In this document: positions 25,007 to 33,736 of the stretch, one piece after another
Layout: each line of letters starts with the position of its first letter
How positions within the stretch are numbered: position 1 is the stretch's first letter
Source of the DNA: an uncultured Clostridia bacterium
GTDB lineage: Bacteria > Bacillota > Clostridia > TANB77 > CAG-508
DNA length: 64,000 nt
Direction of reading: 5' to 3'
Assembly: GCA_934168365.1 (NCBI GenBank)
Contig: CAKPNJ010000007.1
Span: 5,032 to 69,031, forward strand
Notes under the pieces: generated by a model
Told to the model about the DNA's origin: nothing
The model's database searches: none
What the model saw: the letters and a program-made list of their open reading frames with translations, nothing else
Position numbers and translations under genes: made by a program

Positions 25007-25035
25007 TAGACAAAACCAAAAAAGCGTGGTATAAT
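25007..25035 (+). promoter_or_regulatory. Sigma-A promoter with extended -10
   Basis: TAGACA (25007-25012), 17 bases, TATAAT (25030-25035) preceded by TGG, then 83 bases of leader to the ssDNA-binding protein gene. Confidence 0.7.
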
Positions 25036-25118
25036 AGAAAATGTGACTAGCAATTAGTCTAAATTTTACGTCTTATGAATAAACTAGATTAAGAAACAAA
25101 TGTAGGGAGGAAATTAAA

Positions 25119-25814
25119 TTGAATACAAATTATGAAGATAATAACCATTTAACATTGGTTGGAAAGGTAACAAGTGACAAAAGATTTAGTCATGAAATTT
25201 ATGGAGAAAAATTTTACATATTTGACTTAAGCGTACCTCGTTTAAGTGGAAATGCAGACGTTATTCCAGTAACAATATCAGAAAGATTATTAACAACACA
25301 AGATGTTTTTATTGGAGCAAAATTACAAATTGATGGTCAATTTAGATCATACAACAGCTATGATAATGAAAAAAATAAATTAATATTAACTGTGTTTGTA
25401 AAAGATGTTCAATTCTTAGAAGAAAATCAAGAAGAGGAAGAAGAAGCTAGAAGAGACGTTGTTTCAAATGAAGTTATTCTTGACGGATATATTTGTAAAA
25501 AACCAATTTACAGAAAAACACCATTTGGTAGAGAAATTTCAGACATTTTGCTAGCAGTTAATAGAGCATATAATAAATCAGACTATATTCCATGTATTGC
25601 ATGGGGAAGAAATGCTAGATTCTGCGAAAATGTTGCAGTTGGAACAGAAGTAAGAATTGTAGGTAGAGTACAATCAAGAGAGTATGAGAAAAAACATGAA
25701 GATGGAACAGTAGAGAAAAAAGTAGCATACGAAGTATCAGTAGCTAGCCTAGAAGTAGCAAATCAGGAAGATAATAGTGAAGAAAGCAAAGAAGAAAATC
25801 AAGAAGCTATATAA
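25119..25814 (+). CDS. Tandem OB-fold single-stranded-DNA-binding-like protein
   Basis: A 231-aa protein with two SSB-type OB folds: residues 8-105 (LTLVGKVTSDKRF, then KLQIDGQFRSY) and 118-215 (VILDGYICKKPIYRKTPFGR, then VAVGTEVRIVGRVQSREYEK). They are joined by a Glu-rich linker, and the tail is acidic but lacks the classical DDDIPF end of SSB. The start is TTG at 25119, 8 bases behind GGGAGG. Related two-domain proteins are found in Clostridia beside the ordinary SSB; a role in replication or repair is likely but the exact function is unknown. Confidence 0.75.
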   Translation: MNTNYEDNNHLTLVGKVTSDKRFSHEIYGEKFYIFDLSVPRLSGNADVIPVTISERLLTTQDVFIGAKLQIDGQFRSYNSYDNEKNKLILTVFVKDVQFLEENQEEEEEARRDVVSNEVILDGYICKKPIYRKTPFGREISDILLAVNRAYNKSDYIPCIAWGRNARFCENVAVGTEVRIVGRVQSREYEKKHEDGTVEKKVAYEVSVASLEVANQEDNSEESKEENQEAI

Positions 25815-25831
25815 GATTTTAAAATAAAAAA

Positions 25832-25865
25832 AAGGTGGTTTCCAAATAACTGGAAACCACTTTTT
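25832..25865. terminator. Bidirectional terminator
   Basis: GTGGTTTCCA (25835-25844) and TGGAAACCAC (25851-25860) pair perfectly and are flanked by an A-run and TTTTT. It is placed between converging genes. Confidence 0.88.
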
Positions 25866-26055
25866 ACTCTTCATCATCTTTTTTTGTAACATTATCCTTA
25901 ACTTCAGGAATAATAACTTCTCTAGTATCCTTAGGTCTAGGCTTTTCCACTTCTATATGTTCATAAACAGGAGAGATATTTAAATTACCATCACCTGTAA
26001 TCACCTCTATTTTTTTTGGCTCTTTTATTTCATCTACTTGGTTATTTTCTTCCAT
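25864..26055 (-). CDS. Small acidic protein of unknown function
   Basis: A 63-aa, highly charged protein without hydrophobic segments and probably poorly structured; EHIEVEKPRPKDTREVIIPE is the most distinctive part. The ATG at 26055 is 5 bases from GAGGTGG, so translation is well supported; an ATG three codons upstream overlaps that site. I do not recognise a family. It stands alone between the tandem OB gene and scpB. Confidence 0.55.
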   Translation of the reverse strand: MEENNQVDEIKEPKKIEVITGDGNLNISPVYEHIEVEKPRPKDTREVIIPEVKDNVTKKDDEE

Positions 26056-26111
26056 CAAAACCACCTCACTATGTGTATGTTATCATAACAAAAAAACAAT
26101 GTCAACATTTC

Positions 26112-26140
26112 TTGACATAAAGCACAATTCGTGTGATAAT
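26112..26140 (+). promoter_or_regulatory. Sigma-A promoter of scpB-proS
   Basis: Perfect TTGACA (26112-26117), 17 bases, GATAAT (26135-26140), 36 bases before the scpB start. Confidence 0.7.
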
Positions 26141-26176
26141 ATATAGGTAAAAATTTTAAAGGAATCGTGAAAATAA

Positions 26177-26791
26177 ATGGAGATAAACAAATCAAAAGGA
26201 GTAATTGAAGCAATACTTTTTGCAGCTGGCAGAGAAGTTAAAATAACTGAACTTATGTCAGCTTTAGAGGCAAGCTCAGAAGAAGTAATTACACTTGTAG
26301 AAAGTATGAAGGAAGATTATAAAAACGAAAATAGAGGCTTGCAAATTGTGAATGTTGGCGAAGCTTACCAATTATGCACAAAACAAGAGTATTATGAATA
26401 TTTATATACTATTTTTGATAAAAGAAATAAACCAAATTTATCACAGGCAGCAATAGAAACTCTTGCAATTATTGCATATAACCCTAAAATTACAAGAGCA
26501 GAAATTGAAGCTATTCGTGGTGTTAATTCAGATGGTACAATATATAAATTATTAGACTATAATTTAATAGAGGAAACTGGAAAGCTTGATGCGCCAGGCA
26601 GACCAGGCACATATGGAGTAACATCAGAATTTTTAAGAATATTTGGATTTAACAACTTAAATGAACTTCCAGATTTACCACGATATAAATTAGATGAAAA
26701 TCAACAAATAGTAATTGATGATATTATTGAAGAAAAAGAAGAACCAAATGAGGCTCCAATGCCCGAAAGGGAGACAAGTAAAGAAGAATAG
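26177..26791 (+). CDS. scpB: Segregation and condensation protein B
   Basis: ScpB (204 aa) is the winged-helix kleisin partner that dimerises and binds ScpA in the SMC complex. The conserved parts are IEAILFAAGREVKITEL, the core LSQAAIETLAIIAYNPKITR followed by AEIEAIRGVNSDGTIYKLL, and GRPGTYGVTSEFLRIFG. A charged Glu-rich tail follows. AAAGGAATC precedes the ATG. scpA is normally adjacent but is not here; the SMC ATPase gene itself is at 7972-11514. proS follows after 33 bases. Confidence 0.95.
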   Translation: MEINKSKGVIEAILFAAGREVKITELMSALEASSEEVITLVESMKEDYKNENRGLQIVNVGEAYQLCTKQEYYEYLYTIFDKRNKPNLSQAAIETLAIIAYNPKITRAEIEAIRGVNSDGTIYKLLDYNLIEETGKLDAPGRPGTYGVTSEFLRIFGFNNLNELPDLPRYKLDENQQIVIDDIIEEKEEPNEAPMPERETSKEE

Positions 26792-26824
26792 GAAAAACTA
26801 GAAAATAGAAAGGATTGAATAAAA

Positions 26825-28504
26825 ATGAAATTAAGTGAAAACTTTTTTTATACTTTAAGAGAAGACCTAAAAGATGAAGAGTCAGTTAGTGGAAATTTAC
26901 TTGTTAAGAGCGGAATGTTTAAAAAAGTAGGAAATGGTATTTATATGAAAATGCCATTAGGAAAAAAGGTAGCTCAAAATGTAGAAAAAATTATTAGAGA
27001 AGAAATGAATAATGCAGGGGCAAAAGAAGTTACAATGCCAATGCTTCTACCAGTAGATTTATTTGAAAAATCAGGAAGATATGCAGCATTTGGACCATCA
27101 ATATTTAAATTAAATGACAGATATGACAGACCATATGTATTAGGCCCAACACATGAAGAATTTTTTGTATTAGCAGCATCAATGAAATCTCACTCATACA
27201 AAGACTTTCCATATACTTTATACCAAATTGGAAATAAATATAGAGATGAGGTAAGACCTCGATTAGGTTTAATTAGAACAAGAGAATTTACAATGAAGGA
27301 TGCATATAGCTTTGATACAAACCTAGAAAATCTAGATAAATCTTATCAAAAACAATTTGATGCATATCACAAAATTTGCCAAAGACTAGGTTTGAATTAT
27401 GTAGTAGTTAGAGCAGACACAGGTGTTATGGGAGGATTACTTTCAGAAGAATTCCAAGCTGTTACAGATGTTGGAGAAGATATACTTGTATTATGTGATA
27501 AATGTGATTATGCTTCTAATATTGAAGTGACTCCTCATATATGTGGAGAAGAAGAAAAAGAAGAAGGAAAAACATTAGAGTTAGTCGAAACTGGAAATTG
27601 CCATACAATTGAAGAGGTATGTGAGTTTTTAAAATTAGATATAAAGAAAACTGTAAAAGCATTGCTTATGAATGTAGATAATGAATTAGTAGCATTTTTT
27701 GTAAGAGGAGACAAAGAGCTAAATGAAGTAAAAGCTCTAAAATTACTAAAAGGAATGGAAATAGGTTTTGCGGATGATGAATTGATTGCAACATCAAATG
27801 CAGTACCAGGTTGCACAGGACCAGTTGGACTAAATGCAAAAATAGTAATAGACAATGAAGTACTAAATATGAAAAATTTCTGCTGTGGAGCTAACAAAGA
27901 GGGATACCACTACATAAATGCTAATATAAAAGATTTTAAGTATGATGTAGTAGGAGATATAGTAAATGTAGAACATGGAGATGTATGTCCAAACTGCAAT
28001 GAAGGACATCTAGTATTTAAAAAAGGAATAGAGGTAGGAAATACATTTAAACTTGGAACAAAGTATTCTGAAAGTTTAGGACTAGATTATTTGGACGAAA
28101 ATAACGAGCTAAAACCAGTAGTCATGGGATGCTACGGTATTGGAGTAGAAAGAATGATTGCTGCAGTTGTTGAACAAAATCATGATGACAAAGGAATAAT
28201 TTGGCCAATGAGCATTGCTCCATATAAAGTTGCAATAGTTTTAATAGACCCTAAAAATGAGGAACAATCAAAAGTTGCAAATGACTTATATAACACTCTA
28301 AATTCTATGGGAATTGATACTATATTAGATGATAGAAATGAAAGACCAGGTGTTAAATTTAATGATATGGATTTAATAGGAATTCCACTTAGAATTACAG
28401 TTGGTAAAAAAGTAAATGAAGGCAAAGTTGAGCTAAAGAAAAGAGCAGAGAGTGAAAGCACAGACATAGCAATTGAAGAAGTTGTAAGTAAAATAAAGCA
28501 ATAA
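26825..28504 (+). CDS. proS: Prolyl-tRNA synthetase
   Basis: ProRS (559 aa) charges tRNA-Pro in the cytoplasm. It is the bacterial form with the editing (INS) domain inserted in the class II core: motif 1 region MPMLLPVDLFEKSGR, motif 2 YRDEVRPRLGLIRTREF, an editing domain at about residues 235-385 (VKALLMNVDNELVAFFVRGD, VPGCTGPVGL), motif 3 MGCYGIGVERMIAA and a C-terminal anticodon-binding domain (DDRNERPGVKFNDMDLIG). GAAAGGATTG precedes the ATG. It is cotranscribed with scpB; no T-box leader was seen. Confidence 0.96.
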   Translation: MKLSENFFYTLREDLKDEESVSGNLLVKSGMFKKVGNGIYMKMPLGKKVAQNVEKIIREEMNNAGAKEVTMPMLLPVDLFEKSGRYAAFGPSIFKLNDRYDRPYVLGPTHEEFFVLAASMKSHSYKDFPYTLYQIGNKYRDEVRPRLGLIRTREFTMKDAYSFDTNLENLDKSYQKQFDAYHKICQRLGLNYVVVRADTGVMGGLLSEEFQAVTDVGEDILVLCDKCDYASNIEVTPHICGEEEKEEGKTLELVETGNCHTIEEVCEFLKLDIKKTVKALLMNVDNELVAFFVRGDKELNEVKALKLLKGMEIGFADDELIATSNAVPGCTGPVGLNAKIVIDNEVLNMKNFCCGANKEGYHYINANIKDFKYDVVGDIVNVEHGDVCPNCNEGHLVFKKGIEVGNTFKLGTKYSESLGLDYLDENNELKPVVMGCYGIGVERMIAAVVEQNHDDKGIIWPMSIAPYKVAIVLIDPKNEEQSKVANDLYNTLNSMGIDTILDDRNERPGVKFNDMDLIGIPLRITVGKKVNEGKVELKKRAESESTDIAIEEVVSKIKQ

Positions 28505-28530
28505 AAAAGTGGCAAAGCCACTTTTTTATT
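28505..28530. terminator. Terminator between proS and the convergent DUF4364 gene
   Basis: AAAAGTGGC pairs with GCCACTTTT around AAA (about 28505-28525) with T and A runs on both sides, suited to both strands. Confidence 0.85.
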
Positions 28531-28538
28531 GCTTTATT

Positions 28539-29069
28539 TTACTTATTTAGTGAATTTAAAATTTCAGGATAAATTCTATAAGCATTTTCTTTCCAATTAT
28601 CTACAATTCGCTTAGCCTCTTCACGTGAGCCTGCGAAAACGCTAATTTCAAAAATACAACTATTATTTTCATTTATTTTACAAGTAACAGTATATTCATT
28701 TTCACTCTTAGGAGTATATTCAGCAGTAATAGATTCTTCTTGAGCAGTTTCTTTTAATTCTCCTGAAAATGAGGTATCAACCTTTAATTTTATTATACCT
28801 GGGATCATATCATGAGTAAGGTCTAATGTAGCTCTTCCAAGGTCTGTAATTTGATATACATTTTTACCATCTTTATTAAAGCAAACAATATAATTTCTTT
28901 CTATTAAATCAAGTAAAAACTGTTGAAAATAAAAATAGTTCATATCCATAACAGCTAATACTAATCTTAATAATCCGTCATTAGTAATTGGATTTTCCAT
29001 TTTATTTAAAATATATAAAATTAAAACTTTATTTTCTGCTAAAACTTCTCCGTCTTGTGTTAATTTCAA
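28539..29069 (-). CDS. DUF4364 family winged-helix protein
   Basis: A 176-aa protein whose start region (LAENKVLILYILNKMENPIT, then MNYFYFQQFLLDLIERNYIV) matches the DUF4364 family of Clostridia, predicted to contain a winged helix; the C-terminal half is a beta-rich domain. A start TTG at 29069 lies 9 bases from AGGAG; another TTG at 29078 directly abuts it and is less likely. Function is unknown; a DNA-binding regulator is the usual guess. The gene is transcribed toward proS, with a shared terminator. Confidence 0.75.
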   Translation of the reverse strand: MKLTQDGEVLAENKVLILYILNKMENPITNDGLLRLVLAVMDMNYFYFQQFLLDLIERNYIVCFNKDGKNVYQITDLGRATLDLTHDMIPGIIKLKVDTSFSGELKETAQEESITAEYTPKSENEYTVTCKINENNSCIFEISVFAGSREEAKRIVDNWKENAYRIYPEILNSLNK

Positions 29070-29211
29070 TTGTTTCAACTCCTATCACGTATAATAACGT
29101 TTAAATTATAACATACATATTAAAAAAATACTATAAAAGACAAAATAAAAAATAAAAAACTTTACAAATGACAAAATATACCGTAAAATATAAATAATAT
29201 AAGGGGGAAAA

Positions 29212-29937
29212 ATGAAAACTCTATATGAAATATTGGAAGTAAGTGAAAAAGCTTCAAAGGAAATAATAGAAAAAGCATATAAAACATTAGCTAAAAAATA
29301 CCATCCGGATTTACAAGACTCAAGTGACAAGCCAAAAGCAGAAGAAATGATGAAAAAAATAAATGAAGCATATGATACTTTAAGCGATGAAACTAAAAGA
29401 AGTAGATATGATGAAGAATTAGCAGTAAAGAGACAAAAAGAAGAAAGTAATAAGGCTAGTAATAATTCGTATAGTCAACAACAGTATTATCAACAACCAA
29501 ATACTAATAATAATCAACAGCAGTATTACCAACAGCCCAATAATAATAAACAAAACTCAGGCAATTCAAATCAATCAGGAGTAAACAATGAGTATGTAAA
29601 TGAACAAATGACAGAAGAGTTCAGAAGGCAACAAGAAGAAATACAAAAAAATATGCAACAACAATATCAGGCAAGATATCAAAACGCGTATGAAAATTAT
29701 TTAAGAAGTTTAGGATATAAGATAAAATATAAGTGGACATGGGATAGATTTAAAGAATTACTAAAAACTCTTTTGATAACATTAGTAATATTAGTAATTT
29801 TGTGGTTTTTACCACCAACACACAAGATAATAATGGAATTTTATGAATCAAATAAAGTAATACAAGTAATTGTAGATATAATATTGGGAATATTTAAAGG
29901 AATATGGGGGGCAATTTGTTCACTTTTTAAAGGATAA
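29212..29937 (+). CDS. J-domain protein with Gln/Asn-rich linker and C-terminal membrane segments
   Basis: A 241-aa protein starting with a complete J domain (residues 1-65; YEILEVSEKASKEIIEKAYK, HPD at about 31-33, then INEAYDTLSDETKRSRYD), so it can stimulate a DnaK-type Hsp70. A Gln/Asn-rich low-complexity region with repeated QQYYQQPN blocks covers about residues 80-130. The C-terminal part has one clear membrane segment (TLLITLVILVILWFLP) and a second hydrophobic stretch at the end. It lacks the zinc-finger of DnaJ. It probably brings Hsp70 to the membrane. AAGGGGG precedes the ATG. Confidence 0.75.
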   Translation: MKTLYEILEVSEKASKEIIEKAYKTLAKKYHPDLQDSSDKPKAEEMMKKINEAYDTLSDETKRSRYDEELAVKRQKEESNKASNNSYSQQQYYQQPNTNNNQQQYYQQPNNNKQNSGNSNQSGVNNEYVNEQMTEEFRRQQEEIQKNMQQQYQARYQNAYENYLRSLGYKIKYKWTWDRFKELLKTLLITLVILVILWFLPPTHKIIMEFYESNKVIQVIVDIILGIFKGIWGAICSLFKG

Positions 29938-29952
29938 ATTAAAGAGTAAATA

Positions 29953-29981
29953 TTGAAATGTACAACAAAAAGGTGTATAAT
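29953..29981 (+). promoter_or_regulatory. Sigma-A promoter of aspS
   Basis: TTGAAA (29953-29958), 17 bases, TATAAT (29976-29981), 39 bases before the aspS start; it shows that the in-frame upstream start at 29958 is not used. Confidence 0.75.
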
Positions 29982-30020
29982 AGCCACTATAGTTACAGAA
30001 ATAAAAAAGGAGATGTGTAT

Positions 30021-31772
30021 ATGTATAGAGATCACAATTGTGGAGAATTAACAATAAAAAACGTAGGAGAAACAGTAACAATAGCAGGTTGGGTACAAAA
30101 AATTAGAAACTTAGGATCGATGGTATTTATAGATTTACGTGATCAATTTGGAATTACACAAATAGTAATATCAGCTGACAATAAAGAACAATTAACAGAT
30201 ATAGTTTCAGAATGTGTTATTCAAGTAGTTGGAAAAGTAATAGAAAGAAGCAACAAAAATACTAAAATTCTAACAGGAGAAATTGAAGTTGAAGCTGAAA
30301 AAATAGAGATATTAGGAAAATGTAAAACTGTTTTACCATTTGAGGTTAACTCAGATAAAACAGGAGAAGTAAAAGAAGATTTAAGACTAGAATACCGTTT
30401 CCTAGATTTAAGAAATGATAAATTACATAAAACAATATTACTTCGTAATGAAGTAATGAAAACACTTCGTAAAAAAATGGATGAAATGGGATTTACAGAA
30501 ATTCAAACACCAATATTAGCAAACTCTTCACCAGAAGGAGCAAGAGACTACTTAGTACCAAGTAGAATTCATCCAGGCGAATTTTATGCACTTCCACAAG
30601 CACCACAACAATTTAAACAATTGTTAATGGTATCAGGTTTTGATAAATATTATCAAATAGCACCATGTTTTAGAGATGAGGATCCTAGAGCAGATAGAGC
30701 ACCAGGAGAGTTCTACCAACTAGATTTTGAAATGAGTTTTGCAGAACAAGATGATGTATTAAATGTATTAGGTGAAATATTTACAACAGTTTTCAAAACA
30801 CATACAGACTGGAAAGTAGATGAAATGCCATTTAAACGTATTCCATATTTAGAAGCTATGGAAAAATACGGAAGTGACAAACCAGACTTAAGAAATCCAC
30901 TTATAATTCAAGATGTTACAGAAATATTTAAAAATGTTGACTTCACACCATTTAAAGATAAAACAGTTAAAGCAATAGTAGTAGATGGTGCAGCAGAACA
31001 AAGCAGAAAATTCTTTGATGGAATGTCAGATTTTGCTACAACTGAAGTTGGCGCAAAAATGTTAGGTTGGGTTAAAGTTGATAATGAAAATGTATTATCA
31101 GGTGGAGTAGCGAAATACATAACTCCAGAAGTTCAAAAAGAATTAGAAGAAAAAATAGGAATGAAGAAAAATTCAGCTGTATTCTTTATGGCAGACGAAT
31201 TTAAAACAGTTCAAAAAATAGCAGGAGCTGTTCGTATTGAATTAGGAAATAGATTAGATTTATTAGAGAAAAACGTATATCGTTTATGCTATATAGTAGA
31301 TTTTCCAATGTATGAATTATCAGACGAAGGAAAGGTTGACTTCAACCATAACCCATTCTCAATGCCACAAGGTGGAATGGAAGCTTTAATGACAAAAAAT
31401 CCACTTGAAATATTAGCATATCAATATGATGTTGTATGTAATGGATATGAAGTAGCCTCAGGAGCTGTTAGAAACCACAGCCCAGAGTTAATGGTAAAAG
31501 CATTTGAAATAGCAGGATATAGCGAAGAAGAAGTAAAAACAAGATTTGGTGCATTATATAATGCATTCCAATACGGAACACCACCACATGCTGGAGCTGC
31601 TCCTGGATTAGATAGAATGGTAATGCTTGTAGCTGACAGCAAAAACATTCGTGAAGTAATTGCTTTCCCTAAAAATAAAAAGGCAAGAGACCTACTTATG
31701 AGAGCACCAAGCAGAGTACATGAACAACAATTAAAAGATGTTCATATTAGAATTGTAGAAAAAGAAAAATAA
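30021..31772 (+). CDS. aspS: Aspartyl-tRNA synthetase
   Basis: AspRS (583 aa, normal bacterial length) charges tRNA-Asp. The N-terminal OB anticodon-binding domain (VTIAGWVQKIRNLGSMVFID) is followed by motif 2 (YQIAPCFRDEDPRADRAPGE), the bacterial GAD insertion at about residues 290-415 and motif 3 (GAAPGLDRMVMLVA). The ATG at 30021 lies 5 bases after AAAGGAGATG. Whether the enzyme discriminates between tRNA-Asp and tRNA-Asn cannot be told from sequence alone. It is a single-gene unit with promoter and terminator. Confidence 0.97.
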   Translation: MYRDHNCGELTIKNVGETVTIAGWVQKIRNLGSMVFIDLRDQFGITQIVISADNKEQLTDIVSECVIQVVGKVIERSNKNTKILTGEIEVEAEKIEILGKCKTVLPFEVNSDKTGEVKEDLRLEYRFLDLRNDKLHKTILLRNEVMKTLRKKMDEMGFTEIQTPILANSSPEGARDYLVPSRIHPGEFYALPQAPQQFKQLLMVSGFDKYYQIAPCFRDEDPRADRAPGEFYQLDFEMSFAEQDDVLNVLGEIFTTVFKTHTDWKVDEMPFKRIPYLEAMEKYGSDKPDLRNPLIIQDVTEIFKNVDFTPFKDKTVKAIVVDGAAEQSRKFFDGMSDFATTEVGAKMLGWVKVDNENVLSGGVAKYITPEVQKELEEKIGMKKNSAVFFMADEFKTVQKIAGAVRIELGNRLDLLEKNVYRLCYIVDFPMYELSDEGKVDFNHNPFSMPQGGMEALMTKNPLEILAYQYDVVCNGYEVASGAVRNHSPELMVKAFEIAGYSEEEVKTRFGALYNAFQYGTPPHAGAAPGLDRMVMLVADSKNIREVIAFPKNKKARDLLMRAPSRVHEQQLKDVHIRIVEKEK

Positions 31773-31784
31773 AATCAAATGAAG

Positions 31785-31812
31785 AAACTGTCGAATTTTA
31801 GACAGTTTTTTC
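31785..31812 (+). terminator. Rho-independent terminator of aspS
   Basis: AAACTGTC (31785-31792) pairs with GACAGTTT (31801-31808) around an 8-base loop and is followed by T residues. Confidence 0.85.
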
Positions 31813-31856
31813 AGTTAAATAAAAAAACTTATTAAAAACAAATTTTCGCAAAAATG

Positions 31857-31885
31857 TTGACTAGAGCTTTACTGTGTAGTATAAT
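31857..31885 (+). promoter_or_regulatory. Sigma-A promoter of the small gene at 31921
   Basis: TTGACT (31857-31862), 17 bases, TATAAT (31880-31885), 35 bases before the start codon. Confidence 0.75.
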
Positions 31886-31920
31886 AGAATATGTAAATAA
31901 AATGCGAAAGAGGTGGTAAT

Positions 31921-32169
31921 ATGCCAATGAAGACTAACGAAAATCAATCTTTAGAATCACTAATCGCAGCAATACAAGAACTATTATATGAACTAAAAAA
32001 CGAACAAGATGACATACTAACAAAATTAGACAAACATCATAAGGCAACAATGCAGCAATTGCATGTACTTAGAGAGTTCGACCAAATTTCAGATATGACA
32101 AACCAAATATTTGAAAGGCGACTATCAAGTATTGAGCAGACTCTAAAAGAAAGAAAAAAGACATACTAA
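31921..32169 (+). CDS. Small helical protein of unknown function
   Basis: An 82-aa protein that looks wholly helical and partly coiled-coil (LESLIAAIQELLYELKNEQD, ERRLSSIEQTLKERKK). No membrane segment or known motif is present. A very good promoter and GAAAGAGGTGG before the ATG show that it is expressed as its own unit. A large GGGGACGG palindrome begins right after its stop codon and may act as its terminator. Confidence 0.6.
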   Translation: MPMKTNENQSLESLIAAIQELLYELKNEQDDILTKLDKHHKATMQQLHVLREFDQISDMTNQIFERRLSSIEQTLKERKKTY

Positions 32170-32170
32170 G

Positions 32171-32279
32171 AATATGCCATTGGGGACGGAGAACTTTGGC
32201 ACGCTTTTAAGATTTAATTTATTTTTAATTTAAATTAGTCTTAAAGCGTGCCAAAGTTCTCCGTCCCCAATGGCATATT
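32171..32279. repeat. Large near-perfect palindrome with GGGGACGG core
   Basis: Arms of about 42 bases (32171-32212 and 32238-32279) match with one base of bulge near the tip. Each arm contains the TTGGGGACGGAGAACTTTGG core, and the centre is an AT-only loop. It shares TTGGGGACGG with the repeat at 19233-19342. T residues follow on the plus strand, so it could also terminate transcription. Confidence 0.85.
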
Positions 32280-32353
32280 TTTTAATAAAAACTCTTGATA
32301 AATATGAAAAATAAATATAAAATAAATATAGAAAAAATTAGGAGAAAAAATTT

Positions 32354-33736
32354 ATGAACAATAAAAAAACATTTAGATTTTATACAGCACTTTGGGTGGC
32401 TAAAGGTGTATCATTCATATTAAAACTAACAGGTAGAAATGCCACAAGTTTACCAGGAAAAATAGCTATCAGAATATGTCCAGACTTTTTAGGAAGATTA
32501 GAAAAACCTAAAACTATTATAGGAGTAACAGGAACTAATGGTAAGACAACAGTTTGCAATATAATAAATGACATATTAACAGCAAACAAATTTGACTTTA
32601 TAAATAACAAATATGGATCTAATATAGATAGAGGAGTTGCCACTACACTTATTCAAGGGTCAACAATATCAGGAAAGGCAAAAAAAGATTTAGCAATACT
32701 TGAAATAGATGAAAGAAGCACAAGAAAAATATTTCCATATATTACACCAACATACCTAGTATGTACCAACATCTTTAGAGATTCATTAATGAGACACGCA
32801 CATACAGAATATATTTCAGAAATATTAAGCAAGTACATTCCTAAAGAAACAATAATGATAGAAAATGCAGACGATTTAATTTCTAGTCAAATTGCAGAAA
32901 ACAACAAGAAAATATATTTTAGTATAGACAGATTACCAACAGATTCAGACCATTGTGAAAACATCACAAGAGATATTAGAGTATGTCCAAAATGCTATAC
33001 TACTCTAGAATATGAATATGTAAGATACCATCACATTGGAAAAGCACATTGCCCTAATTGTGATTTTAAAACACCAGAAGCAGATTATGTACTAAATAAC
33101 TTAGACTTACCAAATAAAAAAATGACAATCAAGTCAAAAAACAATGAAGAAACATATGATTTAATCAGTGATAATATAATAAACATATATAATACATTAG
33201 CTGCAATAATTGCACTAAAACAATTGAATTTGACATATGAACAAATAAACACACCATTAAAAAATATTAAAATTGTAGAGACAAGATATAGTAAAGAAGA
33301 ATATAAAGGATATGAAATTGTAACACAATTGGCTAAAGGAATGAACCCAATTGCATGTTCACTAGCATTTGACTATACAAGAAAACAGCCAGGAAATAAA
33401 GCAGTAATAGTAATATTGGATGATTTGCATCAAGAAGCTCATGGTTCTGAAAATACAGCATGGTTATATGATACAGATTATGAGTTCCTAAATGATAAAG
33501 AAATTAAACAAATTATTATTGCAGGTCCTCGATATATGGATGCATATGTAAGGCTTTTAATGGCAGATATTCCAGAAGAAAAAATAGTACACAAATGTGA
33601 TATTATTGAAGCAACATGCGAGTTAAAATTAGACGGAATTGAAAAAATATTTATTTTACATGACTTGTATTCATTAAATGAAACAAAACAAATAAAGCAA
33701 AAAGTAAAAGAAATTATAGATGGGGAGAACGGTTAA
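32354..33736 (+). CDS. murT: Lipid II isoglutaminyl synthase, MurT subunit
   Basis: MurT (460 aa) is the Mur-ligase-like subunit that activates the D-Glu carboxylate of lipid II with ATP so that it can be amidated. The ATP loop GVTGTNGKTTVCNI, the inserted four-cysteine zinc ribbon (about residues 211-236; CPKC and CPNC) and the C-terminal DUF1727 domain are present. In the family an Asp in a DVSW-type motif completes the glutaminase triad of GatD; here that motif reads GSENTAWLYDTDYEF with Asn367 at the position. The stop codon overlaps the gatD start by one base. Confidence 0.9.
   Translation: MNNKKTFRFYTALWVAKGVSFILKLTGRNATSLPGKIAIRICPDFLGRLEKPKTIIGVTGTNGKTTVCNIINDILTANKFDFINNKYGSNIDRGVATTLIQGSTISGKAKKDLAILEIDERSTRKIFPYITPTYLVCTNIFRDSLMRHAHTEYISEILSKYIPKETIMIENADDLISSQIAENNKKIYFSIDRLPTDSDHCENITRDIRVCPKCYTTLEYEYVRYHHIGKAHCPNCDFKTPEADYVLNNLDLPNKKMTIKSKNNEETYDLISDNIINIYNTLAAIIALKQLNLTYEQINTPLKNIKIVETRYSKEEYKGYEIVTQLAKGMNPIACSLAFDYTRKQPGNKAVIVILDDLHQEAHGSENTAWLYDTDYEFLNDKEIKQIIIAGPRYMDAYVRLLMADIPEEKIVHKCDIIEATCELKLDGIEKIFILHDLYSLNETKQIKQKVKEIIDGENG

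Noticed and set aside
29938..30020. T-box leader before aspS
   Set aside because: The transcribed leader from the clear sigma-A promoter is only about 33 bases, too short for a T-box.
19233..32279. GGGGACGG palindromes as part of a CRISPR array
   Set aside because: Only two copies, 13 kb apart, each palindromic, without regular spacers or cas genes.
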